64,000 nucleotides of DNA from NCBI RefSeq assembly GCF_033441515.1, contig NZ_JAWQJT010000003.1, positions 2,046,001-2,110,000 on the forward strand, in the 5' to 3' direction. The number at the start of each line of letters is the position of its first letter. Position 1 is the stretch's first letter. Source of the stretch: Amycolatopsis solani. GTDB lineage: Bacteria > Actinomycetota > Actinomycetes > Mycobacteriales > Pseudonocardiaceae. The notes below the pieces were generated by a model, which worked only from the letters and a program-made list of their open reading frames with translations, was not told the origin of the DNA and did not search any database. Below, one piece after another: positions 1 through 8,150 of this stretch. Both the position numbers and the translations under genes were made by a program.

Positions 1-50
1 CAGCGCACCGAACGCCACATTGGGGCGCTTGCGACCGCCGGAGCGCGCTA

Positions 51-1775
51 GTGGGCATCGCCCTCGCCGTCGCCCCCGTCGTCCTCGTGACGCTGCTCAT
101 CGGCGTGCGCGGGGTCGCCGCGATGCGCACGACGTCCGACTTCCTGGTCGCGTCCCGCCGGATCTCGCCGCTGGTCAACTCGGCCGCCGTCTCGGGCGAA
201 TACCTGAGCGCGGCGAGCTTCCTCGGCGTCGCGGGGCTCGTGGTCAAGGACGGCATCGGCGCCCTCTGGTACCCGGTCGGCTTCACCGCCGGCTACATCG
301 CGATGCTCGTGCTCGTCGCCGCCCCGATGCGGCGCTCGGGCGCGCTGACCGTGCCGGACTTCGCCGAAGCGCGGCTCAACTCCCCCGCGCTGCGCCGGCT
401 CACCGCCGTCGTGGTCCTCGTGATCGGCACGATCTACGTCGTCCCGCAGTTCCGTACCGCCGGGCTGGTGCTCACCGCGGTCGGCGGCACGCCGTACTGG
501 GTCGGCGTGGTCCTGGCCGGCGCCGCGGTCAGCGTCACGCTCGCGCTCGGCGGGATGCGCGCGGCGACGTACGTCCAGGCGTTCCAGTTCGTCCTCAAGC
601 TGCTGCTGTTCCTCGTCCCGGCGATCTGGCTCGTCCTGCAGGCGGGCGCGGTCAACCGGACCGACGCGCTCAACCCCGTCGAGTTCACCCACTTCGCCCG
701 CGAGACCCCGGTGCGCTTCGAAGTCGACGTCACCATGGAGATCCGCGAGCCGACCACCGTGCGCCGCAACGGCGTCGCCGAAACCCTGCCGCCGGGCGAA
801 TTCACCGCGCACAGCCAGGACGAGGTCGTGTTCGGCGCGGGCGCGGCGGTCCCGGCCGTCCGCGGCGGCGCCCCGCTCGGCGGCGCCGACTGGCAGCGGC
901 CGCTGCTCGACCTCGGCGACGAGGGCTACCCGCTGCTCGGCACCTGGGCCGTGCTCGTCGCGACCATGCTCGGCACGATGGGCCTGCCGCACGTGCTCAT
1001 GCGCTTCCACACCAGCCCGGACGGCCGCGCCGCGCGCCGCACCGCCGCGATCACGGTGGCACTGCTGGGAATCTTCTACCTCTTCCCCGGCGTCTACGGC
1101 GTCCTGGGCCGGGTGCTCGTGCCCGGGCTGTACCTGTCCGGCGCCACCGACACGGTGGTCGTCGCGCTGCCGTACCAAGTGGACAGTGGCTGGGCCGGCG
1201 GCCTCTTCACGGCGCTGCTGACCGCGGGCGCGTTCGCCGCGTTCCTGGCGACGTCGCTCGGCCTGCTGCTGGTGATGTCCGGCGCCATCGCGCACGACCT
1301 CGTGCCCGGCGGCCTGCGACGGCTGCGGATCGCCGTTTTCGGCGTCGCCGCGGCCATGGTGCTGCTGGCGCTGCGCTCGGCCGAGCTCGACGCCGGGGTG
1401 CTCGTCACGTGGGGCTTCACCGTGGCGGCGTCGACGTTCTGCCCGCTGCTCGTGCTCGGCATCTGGTGGCCGCGGCTGACCGCGGCGGGCGGCATCGCCG
1501 GGGTGCTGACCGGGCTCGTCTCGTCATCGGGCTCGATCTTGTTCGCCCTCGCCGGCCCGGATCTGCACGGCTGGGTGGCGATCTTGGTGCAGCAACCGGC
1601 ACCCTGGTCGGTACCGCTGGCATTCGGCGCAATGGTGCTGGTCTCCTTGCGGGGCAGGCCACCCGCCTGGTCGACGGCGGCGATGCTCCGGTTGCACCTG
1701 GACGAACCCCGTTCGACCGGACCGCGCGACCGTTCGTCAACCGTTCGTCGTCTGGCCCGGCTGTTGAGCCGCTGA
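51..1775 (+). CDS. Sodium/solute symporter (SSS family, acetate-permease-like), possibly cut at the 5' end
   Basis: A 574-residue integral membrane protein with about a dozen hydrophobic segments and SSS-family signatures: TTSDFLVASRR after the first helix, then SGEYLSAASFLG. Residues near 225-300 form a long soluble insertion. The family couples Na+ or H+ to uptake of acetate, other monocarboxylates or proline; acetate is the best guess because an actP/DUF485 pair lies next to it. I chose GTG 51 because GGAG at 40-43 lies 7 nt upstream. The frame is open to the window edge, so the true start could lie outside. A 70-bp gap separates it from the DUF485 gene, so all three are probably co-transcribed. 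Confidence 0.85.
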   Translation: MGIALAVAPVVLVTLLIGVRGVAAMRTTSDFLVASRRISPLVNSAAVSGEYLSAASFLGVAGLVVKDGIGALWYPVGFTAGYIAMLVLVAAPMRRSGALTVPDFAEARLNSPALRRLTAVVVLVIGTIYVVPQFRTAGLVLTAVGGTPYWVGVVLAGAAVSVTLALGGMRAATYVQAFQFVLKLLLFLVPAIWLVLQAGAVNRTDALNPVEFTHFARETPVRFEVDVTMEIREPTTVRRNGVAETLPPGEFTAHSQDEVVFGAGAAVPAVRGGAPLGGADWQRPLLDLGDEGYPLLGTWAVLVATMLGTMGLPHVLMRFHTSPDGRAARRTAAITVALLGIFYLFPGVYGVLGRVLVPGLYLSGATDTVVVALPYQVDSGWAGGLFTALLTAGAFAAFLATSLGLLLVMSGAIAHDLVPGGLRRLRIAVFGVAAAMVLLALRSAELDAGVLVTWGFTVAASTFCPLLVLGIWWPRLTAAGGIAGVLTGLVSSSGSILFALAGPDLHGWVAILVQQPAPWSVPLAFGAMVLVSLRGRPPAWSTAAMLRLHLDEPRSTGPRDRSSTVRRLARLLSR

Positions 1776-1845
1776 ATCTTCACACGAGACTCACGCGTCC
1801 CTACGGTGTCGCACGTCACTTTCCGCAGCGTCGCGAGGAGCAGCG

Positions 1846-2196
1846 ATGAGCACGACGGACACCGGCGGCGGCCCCCCGGAAACGTCAGAGACCGTCTGGG
1901 AGCACGCCCACGACAGCACCGAGTTCCGGGAGCTGCGCAGCCGCCTGCGCCGGTTCGTCTTCCCCATGACGGCGCTGTTCCTGGTCTGGTACCTGCTGTA
2001 CGTGCTGCTCGCGGACTACGCCCACGGCTTCATGAGCACCAAGCTGGTCGGCAACATCAACGTCGGCCTGGTCTTCGGCCTGCTGCAGTTCGTCTCGACG
2101 TTCGTCATCACCGGGCTGTACGTCCGCTACGCCAACCGGAAGCTCGACCCGGTGGCCGAGAAGATCCGTGAGGACATCGAGAAGGAGCAGGCATGA
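1846..2196 (+). CDS. DUF485 membrane protein, partner of acetate symporter
   Basis: A 116-residue protein with a polar N-terminus and two hydrophobic segments (about 42-62 and 75-98), followed by a charged C-terminal tail. This is the DUF485 (YjcH-like) arrangement. Genes of this family usually precede actP and encode a small inner-membrane partner of unknown function. An AGGAG-type ribosome binding site lies just upstream (about 1834-1839). The stop codon overlaps the next start (ATGA at 2193-2196), so translation is probably coupled to the symporter gene downstream. Confidence 0.9.
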   Translation: MSTTDTGGGPPETSETVWEHAHDSTEFRELRSRLRRFVFPMTALFLVWYLLYVLLADYAHGFMSTKLVGNINVGLVFGLLQFVSTFVITGLYVRYANRKLDPVAEKIREDIEKEQA

Positions 2197-3803
2197 ACTT
2201 CGACCTTGCCGCGAGCGTCGAGGGCAGCAACCCGCTCCTCAACATCGGCATCTTCGCCCTCTTCGTGATCATCACGCTGGTGATCGTGTTCCGCGCCAGC
2301 CGCAACTCCAAGACGGCGTCGGACTACTACGCCGCCGGCCGTGCGTTCACCGGCCCGCAGAACGGCGTCGCGATCTCGGGTGACTACCTGTCGGCGGCGT
2401 CGTTCCTCGGCATCGCGGGCGCGATCGCGATCAACGGTTACGACGGCTTCCTCTACTCCATCGGCTTCCTCGTCGCGTGGCTCGTCGCGCTGCTGCTGGT
2501 CGCGGAACTGCTGCGCAACACCGGCAAGTTCACGATGGGCGACGTGCTCGCGTTCCGCATGAAGCAGCGCCCGGTGCGGGCCGCGGCCGCGACGTCGACG
2601 CTGGCCGTGTCGTTCTTCTACCTGCTGGCCCAGATGGCGGGCGCCGGCGGCCTCGTCGCGCTGCTGCTCGGCGTCGAAGGCTCCGGGGCGCAGGCGCTGG
2701 TCATCGCGGTCGTCGGCGTCATCATGATCGCCTACGTGCTGATCGGCGGCATGAAGGGCACCACCTGGGTCCAGATCATCAAGGCCGCGCTGCTGATCGT
2801 CGGCGCGCTCGCGATGACGCTCTGGGTGCTCGGCAAGTACGGCTTCAACTTCTCCAGCCTGCTGCAGGCCGCCGTCGACAAGGCGGGCAAGGCCGGCGAA
2901 ACGCTGCTCGGCCCGGGCAAGCAGTACGGCACCAACGGAACGTCCAAACTGGACTTCCTGTCGCTCGGCATCGCCCTGGTGCTGGGGACGGCCGGCCTGC
3001 CGCACGTCCTGATGCGCTTCTACACCGTGCCGACCGCCCGCGACGCGCGTCGCTCGGTGGTCTGGGCGATCGTGCTGATCGGCGTGTTCTACCTGTTCAC
3101 GCTGGTGCTCGGCTACGGCGCCGGCGCGCTGGTCGGGCCGGACGCGATCAAGAAGGCCCCGGGCGGGGTCAACTCGGCGGCCCCGCTGCTGGCGTTGGAG
3201 CTGGGCGGGCCGGTGCTGCTGGGCCTGATCTCCGCGGTCGCGTTCGCGACCATCCTCGCGGTGGTCGCCGGCCTGACGATCACGGCGTCGGCGTCCTTCG
3301 CGCACGACGTCTACGCGAACGTCGTCAAGCGGGGCAAGACCTCGCCGGACGCGGAGGTCAAGGTCGCTCGGATCACCGCGCTGGTGATCGGCGCACTCGC
3401 GATCGGCGGCGGCATCCTGGCCAACGGGCAGAACGTCGCCTTCCTGGTGGCGCTGGCCTTCGCGGTGGCGGCGTCGGCGAACCTGCCGACCATCCTGTAC
3501 TCGCTGTTCTGGAAGCGGTTCAACACCCAGGGCGCGCTCTGGTCGATCTACGGTGGCCTGGCCATCACGATCGTGCTGATCGTCTTCTCGCCGGCGGTGT
3601 CGGGCAAGAGCACGTCGATGTTCAAGAACGCGGACTTCGCCTGGTTCCCGCTGAGTAACCCGGGCATCGTCTCGATCCCGTCCGCGTTCATCCTGGGCTG
3701 GCTGGGCACGGTCCTGTCCAAGGAGCACGACGAGAAGAAGTACGCCGAGATGGAGGTCCGGTCGCTGACCGGCGCGGGTGCCGAGAAGGCCGTCGCGCAC
3801 TGA
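2193..3803 (+). CDS. actP: Cation/acetate symporter
   Basis: A 536-residue SSS-family transporter. The N-terminus carries the SDYYAAGRAFTGPQNG and SGDYLSAASFLGIAG blocks typical of ActP-type cation/acetate symporters, followed by about 13 membrane segments. It overlaps the DUF485 gene by 4 bp, the standard yjcH-actP arrangement. It probably imports acetate or related short monocarboxylates for acetyl-CoA synthesis. That fits the thiolase, crotonyl-CoA carboxylase/reductase and methylmalonyl-CoA genes 5-10 kb downstream, although substrate assignment within the family from sequence alone is uncertain. Confidence 0.88.
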   Translation: MNFDLAASVEGSNPLLNIGIFALFVIITLVIVFRASRNSKTASDYYAAGRAFTGPQNGVAISGDYLSAASFLGIAGAIAINGYDGFLYSIGFLVAWLVALLLVAELLRNTGKFTMGDVLAFRMKQRPVRAAAATSTLAVSFFYLLAQMAGAGGLVALLLGVEGSGAQALVIAVVGVIMIAYVLIGGMKGTTWVQIIKAALLIVGALAMTLWVLGKYGFNFSSLLQAAVDKAGKAGETLLGPGKQYGTNGTSKLDFLSLGIALVLGTAGLPHVLMRFYTVPTARDARRSVVWAIVLIGVFYLFTLVLGYGAGALVGPDAIKKAPGGVNSAAPLLALELGGPVLLGLISAVAFATILAVVAGLTITASASFAHDVYANVVKRGKTSPDAEVKVARITALVIGALAIGGGILANGQNVAFLVALAFAVAASANLPTILYSLFWKRFNTQGALWSIYGGLAITIVLIVFSPAVSGKSTSMFKNADFAWFPLSNPGIVSIPSAFILGWLGTVLSKEHDEKKYAEMEVRSLTGAGAEKAVAH

Positions 3804-3815
3804 CCCCCCGAGACA

Positions 3816-3854
3816 CCGAAGGCCGTCGTGAGTCATCCTCGCGGCGGCCTTCGG
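3816..3854. terminator. Hairpin between convergent genes
   Basis: Perfect 10-bp inverted repeat CCGAAGGCCG (3816-3825) / CGGCCTTCGG (3845-3854) with a 19-nt loop. It lies between the end of actP (3803) and the end of the minus-strand ICL/PEPM-family gene (3866). There is no clear U-tract, as is common in high-GC actinomycetes. It probably serves both strands. Confidence 0.7.
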
Positions 3855-3865
3855 CCATTCGGTCG

Positions 3866-4603
3866 TCAGTACGGCAGCTCGCCTTCGGCGACCCCGGCGA
3901 GCGTCGCTTCGAGCTGCTTCCGGACGTACTGCCACAGCCCGCCGCCGAGCGAAATCCTCGCCACCCCCAGCTCGGCGAGGCCTTCGAGGCCCGGGCTGCC
4001 CGGCCACGCGGGCGCGTTGACGGCGCCGCCGACCCCTCGCACGAACTCCGCGATCAGCTCGGGGGTGCGCAGGTGGATCGGGTAGACGCAGTCGGCGCCC
4101 GCGTCGAAGTAGGCCTTCGCCCGGGCGATCCCGGCGGCCAGCGCCTCCTTCGGGTCGACGCCGCGGAAGGAGTCGACGCGAGCGTTGATCACCAGGCCGT
4201 CGCCCGCCGCCTCGCGCAGGGCGGCGATCCGCTTCGCCTGTTCGGCGACCGGCCGCACCCCGCCGGTGGCGTGGTCGGTGTCCTCGAAGTTGCAGCCCAC
4301 CGCGCCGGCGTCGGCCAGCCGTCCGGCCAGCTCGGCGCCGGACAGGCCGTACCCGGACTCGGCGTCGACGGTCACCGGCACACCGACCGCGTTGGCGATC
4401 CGCGCGGCGGCGGCGAACATCTCGTCCGCCGGCGCCTGCTCGCCGTCGGCGAACCCGAGCGCGGCCGCGACGGCGACCGAGCTCGTCGCGACGGCCGGGA
4501 ACCCGGCGGCTTCGACGAGCCTGGCGGTGTCGGCGTCCCAGGCGTTCGGCAGCACGAGCGGCTTACCGGGGACGTGCAGCGCCCTGAGCGCCGCGGCGGT
4601 CAC
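3866..4603 (-). CDS. Isocitrate lyase / PEP-phosphonomutase superfamily protein
   Basis: A 245-residue TIM-barrel protein of the ICL/PEPM superfamily: N-terminal LPNAWDADTARLVEAAGF, metal-site region VTVDAESGYG, then GCNFEDTDH. It is much shorter than true isocitrate lyases and lacks their KKCGH motif, so it belongs to the small 2,3-dimethylmalate lyase/phosphonopyruvate-hydrolase-like group. The substrate is unknown. The start is GTG at 4603, overlapping the upstream AhpD-like stop by 4 bp (GTGA), so the two genes form a coupled operon. Confidence 0.85.
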   Translation of the reverse strand: MTAAALRALHVPGKPLVLPNAWDADTARLVEAAGFPAVATSSVAVAAALGFADGEQAPADEMFAAAARIANAVGVPVTVDAESGYGLSGAELAGRLADAGAVGCNFEDTDHATGGVRPVAEQAKRIAALREAAGDGLVINARVDSFRGVDPKEALAAGIARAKAYFDAGADCVYPIHLRTPELIAEFVRGVGGAVNAPAWPGSPGLEGLAELGVARISLGGGLWQYVRKQLEATLAGVAEGELPY

Positions 4604-5061
4604 GAGTCCCGCTTCGGCAGCGGCGTGTGGCTGGTGATGGTCATCCGGTTCCAGCTGTTGATCGCGATGATCTCCCAGGCCACCGCGCGGTACTGGTCTT
4701 CGGTGAAGACCTTGATCGCCCGCTCGTAGACGTCGTCGGGCACGGTCTGCGTGGCGGAGAGCTTGGTCATCGCCTCGGTGAGGGCGAGGGCGGCCTGCTC
4801 CTGCTCGGTGAACAGGTCGGTCTCGCGCCAGCCGTCGAGGACGAACAGCCGCCGCGGCGACTCGCCCAGCTCCAGCGCGTCGCGGGAGTGCATGTCGAGG
4901 CAGAACGCGCAGCCGTTGAGCTGCGACGCGCGGGTCTTCACGAGTTCGAGCAGTTTCGGGTCGAGCCCGGCGTTGGCCCCGGCCTTGTTCACCTCGGCCT
5001 GGAGGTTCGCCATCGCCTGGTAGAGCTCGGGGGCGCCCCCGAGTCCGATTCGCTTGGTCAT
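4600..5061 (-). CDS. Carboxymuconolactone decarboxylase / AhpD-like protein
   Basis: A 153-residue protein starting at ATG 5061. It carries the AhpD-fold redox motif CAFCLDMH (CxxCxxxH) in a helical context (LVKTRASQLNG just before it). Family members are alkylhydroperoxidase-type disulfide reductants; many short ones remain functionally unassigned. The reading frame continues upstream to 5292, but the homologous N-terminus (MTKRIGLGG) starts at 5061, so I reject the longer form. It overlaps the ICL/PEPM gene downstream and is divergent from the MocR regulator. Control by that regulator is a reasonable inference. Confidence 0.88.
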   Translation of the reverse strand: MTKRIGLGGAPELYQAMANLQAEVNKAGANAGLDPKLLELVKTRASQLNGCAFCLDMHSRDALELGESPRRLFVLDGWRETDLFTEQEQAALALTEAMTKLSATQTVPDDVYERAIKVFTEDQYRAVAWEIIAINSWNRMTITSHTPLPKRDS

Positions 5062-5082
5062 GGCGTTCACGCTAGCCCGAAC

Positions 5083-5126
5083 TGGTCCACGGGTATGGTC
5101 CAGTGACATGGCAGTTCCGTGGTCCA
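5083..5126. promoter_or_regulatory. Three TGGTCCA repeats (candidate MocR operator) and -10 box
   Basis: TGGTCCA occurs as a direct repeat at 5083-5089 and 5096-5102, with a third copy at 5120-5126 inside the start of the MocR gene. The second copy overlaps a possible -10 hexamer TATGGT (5094-5099), 8 nt before the ATG at 5108. MocR/PdxR-type regulators are known to bind direct repeats. The site lies in the 46-bp divergent gap and could control both directions. Confidence 0.5.
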
Positions 5127-6478
5127 GTTCCGGCCTCGACGTCCACCTCGACTGGCAGCCCTCGACCGGCCGAAGCGGCCTCGCGGCCGCGATCCGCACG
5201 GCCATCCGCGAGGGCCGCTGGCAACCGGACGCGGCGGTGCCTTCGACCCGGGCGCTGGCCCAGGACCTGGGCATCGCCCGCGGCACGGTCACGCGCGTGT
5301 ACGCGGATCTGGCCGCCGAGGGCTACCTGCGCACGGCCCAGGGCGCCCCGACCCGCGTCGCGACGGCGGGTTCCCTCCCCCAGTCCGCCCCGCGCCAGGC
5401 ACCGCGAGACCCGGCACCCCGCTGGGACCTGCGCCCGGGCCGCCCCGACCTGACGGCGTTCCCGCGTCAGGCCTGGATCACGGCGACCCGCCGAGCCCTG
5501 CTGCGCACCCCGGCGGCGGCGTTCGGCTACGAGTCGGAGCTGGGCGCGCCCGAGCTGCGCGACACCCTGGCGACCTACCTCGCCCGCGCCCGCGGGGTGG
5601 TGGCCGACCCGGCGCGGATCGTCGTGTGCCACGGGTATTCGCACGCCATCGCGGTGCTGTCCCGCGCCCTGTTCGGCTTGGGCGTGACGGAAGTGGCGTT
5701 CGAGAACCCGTCCCTGGGCATGTACCGCACGATCGCGACGGCCCAGGGCCCGCGGGTCGTGGGTGTCCCGGTCGACGAGCACGGCCTCGACGTGTCCGCT
5801 TTGGACAGTCCAGCGGTGGTCGTGACGGCGGCGCACCAGTACCCCACCGGCGTCACCCTCGCCCCGCACCGCCGAGCCGCGCTGACCCGCTCCGGCGCGT
5901 ACGTCCTGGAGGACGACTACGACGGCGAGTTCAGGTTCGACCACCAGCAGGTCGGAGCACTGCAGGCCCTGGCGCCGGAGCGGGTGGTGTACGCGGGAAC
6001 GGCGAGCAAGACCCTGGCCCCGGCCTTGCGCCTGGCCTGGCTGGTGCTGCCGAGATCACTGGTCGAGCCGGTCCGCGCCGCGATGGCCGACAGCGGTTCC
6101 CGCCCCGCGCTGCTGAACCAGCTGGCCCTGGCGGAGCTGATCGACTCGGGCGCGTACGACCAGCACGTCCGCCGCAGCCGAGCGGAGTACCGCACCCGCC
6201 GCACCCGGCTGCTGGCCGCGTTGCCGGACTCGGTCCGCCCCCAGGGCATCCCGGCGGGCCTGCACCTGCTGCTGATGCTCCCTTCGGACGGCCCGACGGA
6301 GACGCAGGCCCTGGCGGCCTGCCGCCGCCGCGCGATCGGCATCGAAGGCCTGGGCGGGTATTGGATGGACGAGAACCGCCCCGGGGGCTTGATCGTCGGG
6401 TATGCGGCCCCGGCGAAGCACGCCTTCGCCGGGGCGACGCAGACGTTGGTCGAGGCCCTGCACGAGATCACGAGCTGA
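5108..6478 (+). CDS. MocR-type GntR/aminotransferase fusion regulator
   Basis: A 456-residue protein with an N-terminal GntR winged helix (about 15-80; VPSTRALAQDLGIARGTVTRVY) and a C-terminal class I aminotransferase-like domain (about 105-455). The PLP-binding lysine is K301 in GTASKTLAPALRLAW, and EDDYDGEF is nearby. MocR regulators sense PLP or amino compounds; PdxR controlling vitamin B6 synthesis is the best known. The target here is unknown, but the divergent AhpD-ICL/PEPM operon is the obvious candidate. ATG 5108 is chosen over the upstream in-frame start at 5054 because it begins the conserved region and probably initiates a leaderless message. Confidence 0.9.
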   Translation: MAVPWSSSGLDVHLDWQPSTGRSGLAAAIRTAIREGRWQPDAAVPSTRALAQDLGIARGTVTRVYADLAAEGYLRTAQGAPTRVATAGSLPQSAPRQAPRDPAPRWDLRPGRPDLTAFPRQAWITATRRALLRTPAAAFGYESELGAPELRDTLATYLARARGVVADPARIVVCHGYSHAIAVLSRALFGLGVTEVAFENPSLGMYRTIATAQGPRVVGVPVDEHGLDVSALDSPAVVVTAAHQYPTGVTLAPHRRAALTRSGAYVLEDDYDGEFRFDHQQVGALQALAPERVVYAGTASKTLAPALRLAWLVLPRSLVEPVRAAMADSGSRPALLNQLALAELIDSGAYDQHVRRSRAEYRTRRTRLLAALPDSVRPQGIPAGLHLLLMLPSDGPTETQALAACRRRAIGIEGLGGYWMDENRPGGLIVGYAAPAKHAFAGATQTLVEALHEITS

Positions 6479-6816
6479 CCTCGCGCGGTTCTGCCGCCGC
6501 TCGGGCGGTTTGCCCATGCCGCTCAGGCACTTCGCCCACGCCACAAAGGCCCTGCCCCGCTGCCACGCCGCTCCAACCATGCAGCCCAAGGGCGCTACCC
6601 CGCTGCCCACATCACCCGGGCCTTGCCCGCTGCCACCGCAGCTCTGCCCATGCCGCGCAGGCACTTCGGCCACGCCGTTCGGGCACTTCGGCCACGCCGC
6701 CCAGCGGCCCTGCCCCGCCGCCGCTCAAGCGGCTTCGCCCATACCGCGCCCTCTTCCCCCGCCTGAAACCACTCCCCACGCGGGCCACCCCGGTCCGGAT
6801 GGCCCGCGCCCACCCA
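6479..6816. repeat. Non-coding gap with degenerate about 32-bp repeats
   Basis: This 338-bp gap lies between the MocR gene and the cyclophilin gene. It holds imperfect repeats built on GGCACTTCGGCCACGCC. The 32-bp segments 6511-6542 and 6645-6676 differ at only two positions, and a partial copy sits at 6682-6698, 22 bp after the previous one. Short CTGCCC/GCCGCT words fill the rest. Open frames cross it on both strands but show no gene-like sequence or ribosome binding site. It looks like decayed repeat DNA. Confidence 0.6.
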
Positions 6817-7542
6817 TCAGAACCAGCAGTCCGGCCGGACCCGCAGCAGCTCGGTCCGCAGCACCGGCGTCCCGTCGACCGGCGCGGGATCGTCCGCCGT
6901 CGGCTGGATCCCGCCGGCGGCCACCTTGTCCAAGGTCTTCAGCCCTTCGGCCCCGACCGTCCCGAACACGGTGTAGTTCGGCCGCAGCGCGGAATCGCCG
7001 TACACCACGAAGAACTGCGACCCGTTGGTGTCCGGCCCCGCGTTGGCCATCGCCAGCAACCCGCGCGCGTACACCCGGCGGGCACCGGTCGGATCGGTCG
7101 GCGCCGGCGGCAGGTCCACCGGCAGCTCGTCTTTGTACTTGTAGCCCGGCCCGCCTTCTCCGGTCGCGCTCGGGTCGCCGCACTGCAGGACCTTCAGCGT
7201 CGGGTAAGCGGTGAGCCGGTGGCAGACGGTGTGGTCGTAGAACCGGTGCCGCGCGAGGTGCAGGAAGCTCTGCACGGTGCACGGCGCCTTCGCCCGGTCG
7301 AGCTTCAGCGGCAGCGCACCCTGACTGGTCGGAACCGCCACGTCGACCTTGCCGTGACTCGGCGTCCACCGCGGATCGGGCGGCAACGGCACCGGCCGCG
7401 ACGCCGGTTCGTCCGGCGTCTCCGTGTACTGGCACGGCCCGTGCGTCGTCTTCGGCGGCGGCGCATCGGCCGCGATGGCGACGCCGTTGCCCGCCGCGAA
7501 CAACGCACCCACCGCCAGCGCGGTGACGAGTGTCTTCTTCAT
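6817..7542 (-). CDS. Exported cyclophilin-type peptidyl-prolyl isomerase
   Basis: A 241-residue protein with a signal peptide (MKKTLVTALAVGALFAAG, cleavage near AIAA-DA at about residue 25). A proline-rich spacer leads to a cyclophilin domain (about 65-235). Recognisable blocks are FYDHTVCHRLT, GDPSATGEGGPGY, LAMANAGPDTNGSQFFV and TVFGTV. Cyclophilins accelerate cis-trans isomerisation of Xaa-Pro bonds; this one acts outside the membrane. Five cysteines in the mature part suggest disulfides. The start at 7542 has a GGAGGG site a few bases upstream. Confidence 0.88.
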   Translation of the reverse strand: MKKTLVTALAVGALFAAGNGVAIAADAPPPKTTHGPCQYTETPDEPASRPVPLPPDPRWTPSHGKVDVAVPTSQGALPLKLDRAKAPCTVQSFLHLARHRFYDHTVCHRLTAYPTLKVLQCGDPSATGEGGPGYKYKDELPVDLPPAPTDPTGARRVYARGLLAMANAGPDTNGSQFFVVYGDSALRPNYTVFGTVGAEGLKTLDKVAAGGIQPTADDPAPVDGTPVLRTELLRVRPDCWF

Positions 7543-7838
7543 CCTGCACGCCCTCCCAGTGATCGCCCGCTTCCAGAGCGTCCCGCAGTCTAGGGCCCGG
7601 CACCGACAGGAATAACCGGCGAAAGTCGCCCGTGTCAGCCCATCGGGTGAACCCGGCCGCGGACCCCCGGAAATTGTCGGACCCCCGGCGCACGATGGTG
7701 ATCACGCGGCGAACCCGTCGCACCGGAGGAGGGGAAGTCATGGAGTTCCGACGAAGAACCGTTGCGGTGACGAGGTTTCTGCTCGCACGCCTCACGTCGG
7801 CGGCGCACGCCCGCACTCACCGCACCCCGCCCGGCAAC
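7543..7838. other. Upstream region of the cyclophilin gene; possible gene relic
   Basis: I see no convincing gene here. The left part should hold the cyclophilin promoter. On the plus strand a strong ribosome binding site (GGAGGAGGGG, 7725-7734) precedes an ATG at 7740. The frame that follows runs straight into the tandem repeats and then antisense to meaB, so it is not a real gene. It may be the start of a decayed coding sequence. Confidence 0.35.
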
Positions 7839-8150
7839 GCATCAGCTCCGCGAACGCGCGACCAGCCCAGCCCGCCCAGCAACGCATCAGCCCCGCGGAT
7901 CCGCGACCAGCGCACCGCGCCCGGCAGCGCGCCGACTCCGCAAACGTGCGATCAGCGCAGCGCGTCAGCTCCGCGGATCCGCGATCACCACGCCCCACCC
8001 GGCAGCGCATCGACTCCGCGAACGCGCAATCAGCGCAGCGCGTCAGCCCCGCAGATCCGCGATCACCACGCCCCACCCGGCAGCGCGCCGACTCCGCAAA
8101 CGTGCGATCAGCGCGGCGCGTCAGCCCCGCAGGTCCGCGATCAGCTCATC
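7839..8150. repeat. 78-bp tandem repeat derived from the 3' end of meaB
   Basis: Units begin at 7884, 7962, 8040 and 8118 (exact 78-bp period), with a 45-bp partial unit from 7839. The last unit is the end of meaB itself: the stop codon (TCA at 8121-8123) and final codons recur in each copy as a CCCCGCrGrTCCGCGATCA-like block. Between these blocks sits a second conserved block ending in TGCGATCAGCGC. On the minus strand the array can be read as a 26-residue repeat, but there is no start signal, so I treat it as non-coding expansion. Confidence 0.7.

Noticed and set aside
2127..4007. Long minus-strand frame of 626 codons antisense to actP
   Set aside because: Its translation is Arg/Asp/His-rich with no fold, the usual shadow of a high-GC gene. 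The opposite strand encodes a clear symporter.
5119..7593. 824-codon plus-strand frame across the MocR gene and the next gap
   Set aside because: It reads the MocR gene in a second phase, then repeat DNA, then antisense to the cyclophilin gene. Its composition is Pro/Arg/Gly only.
7839..8150. Possible CRISPR array
   Set aside because: Units are contiguous 78-bp tandem copies with no unique spacers, and one unit is the end of meaB. No cas genes are present.
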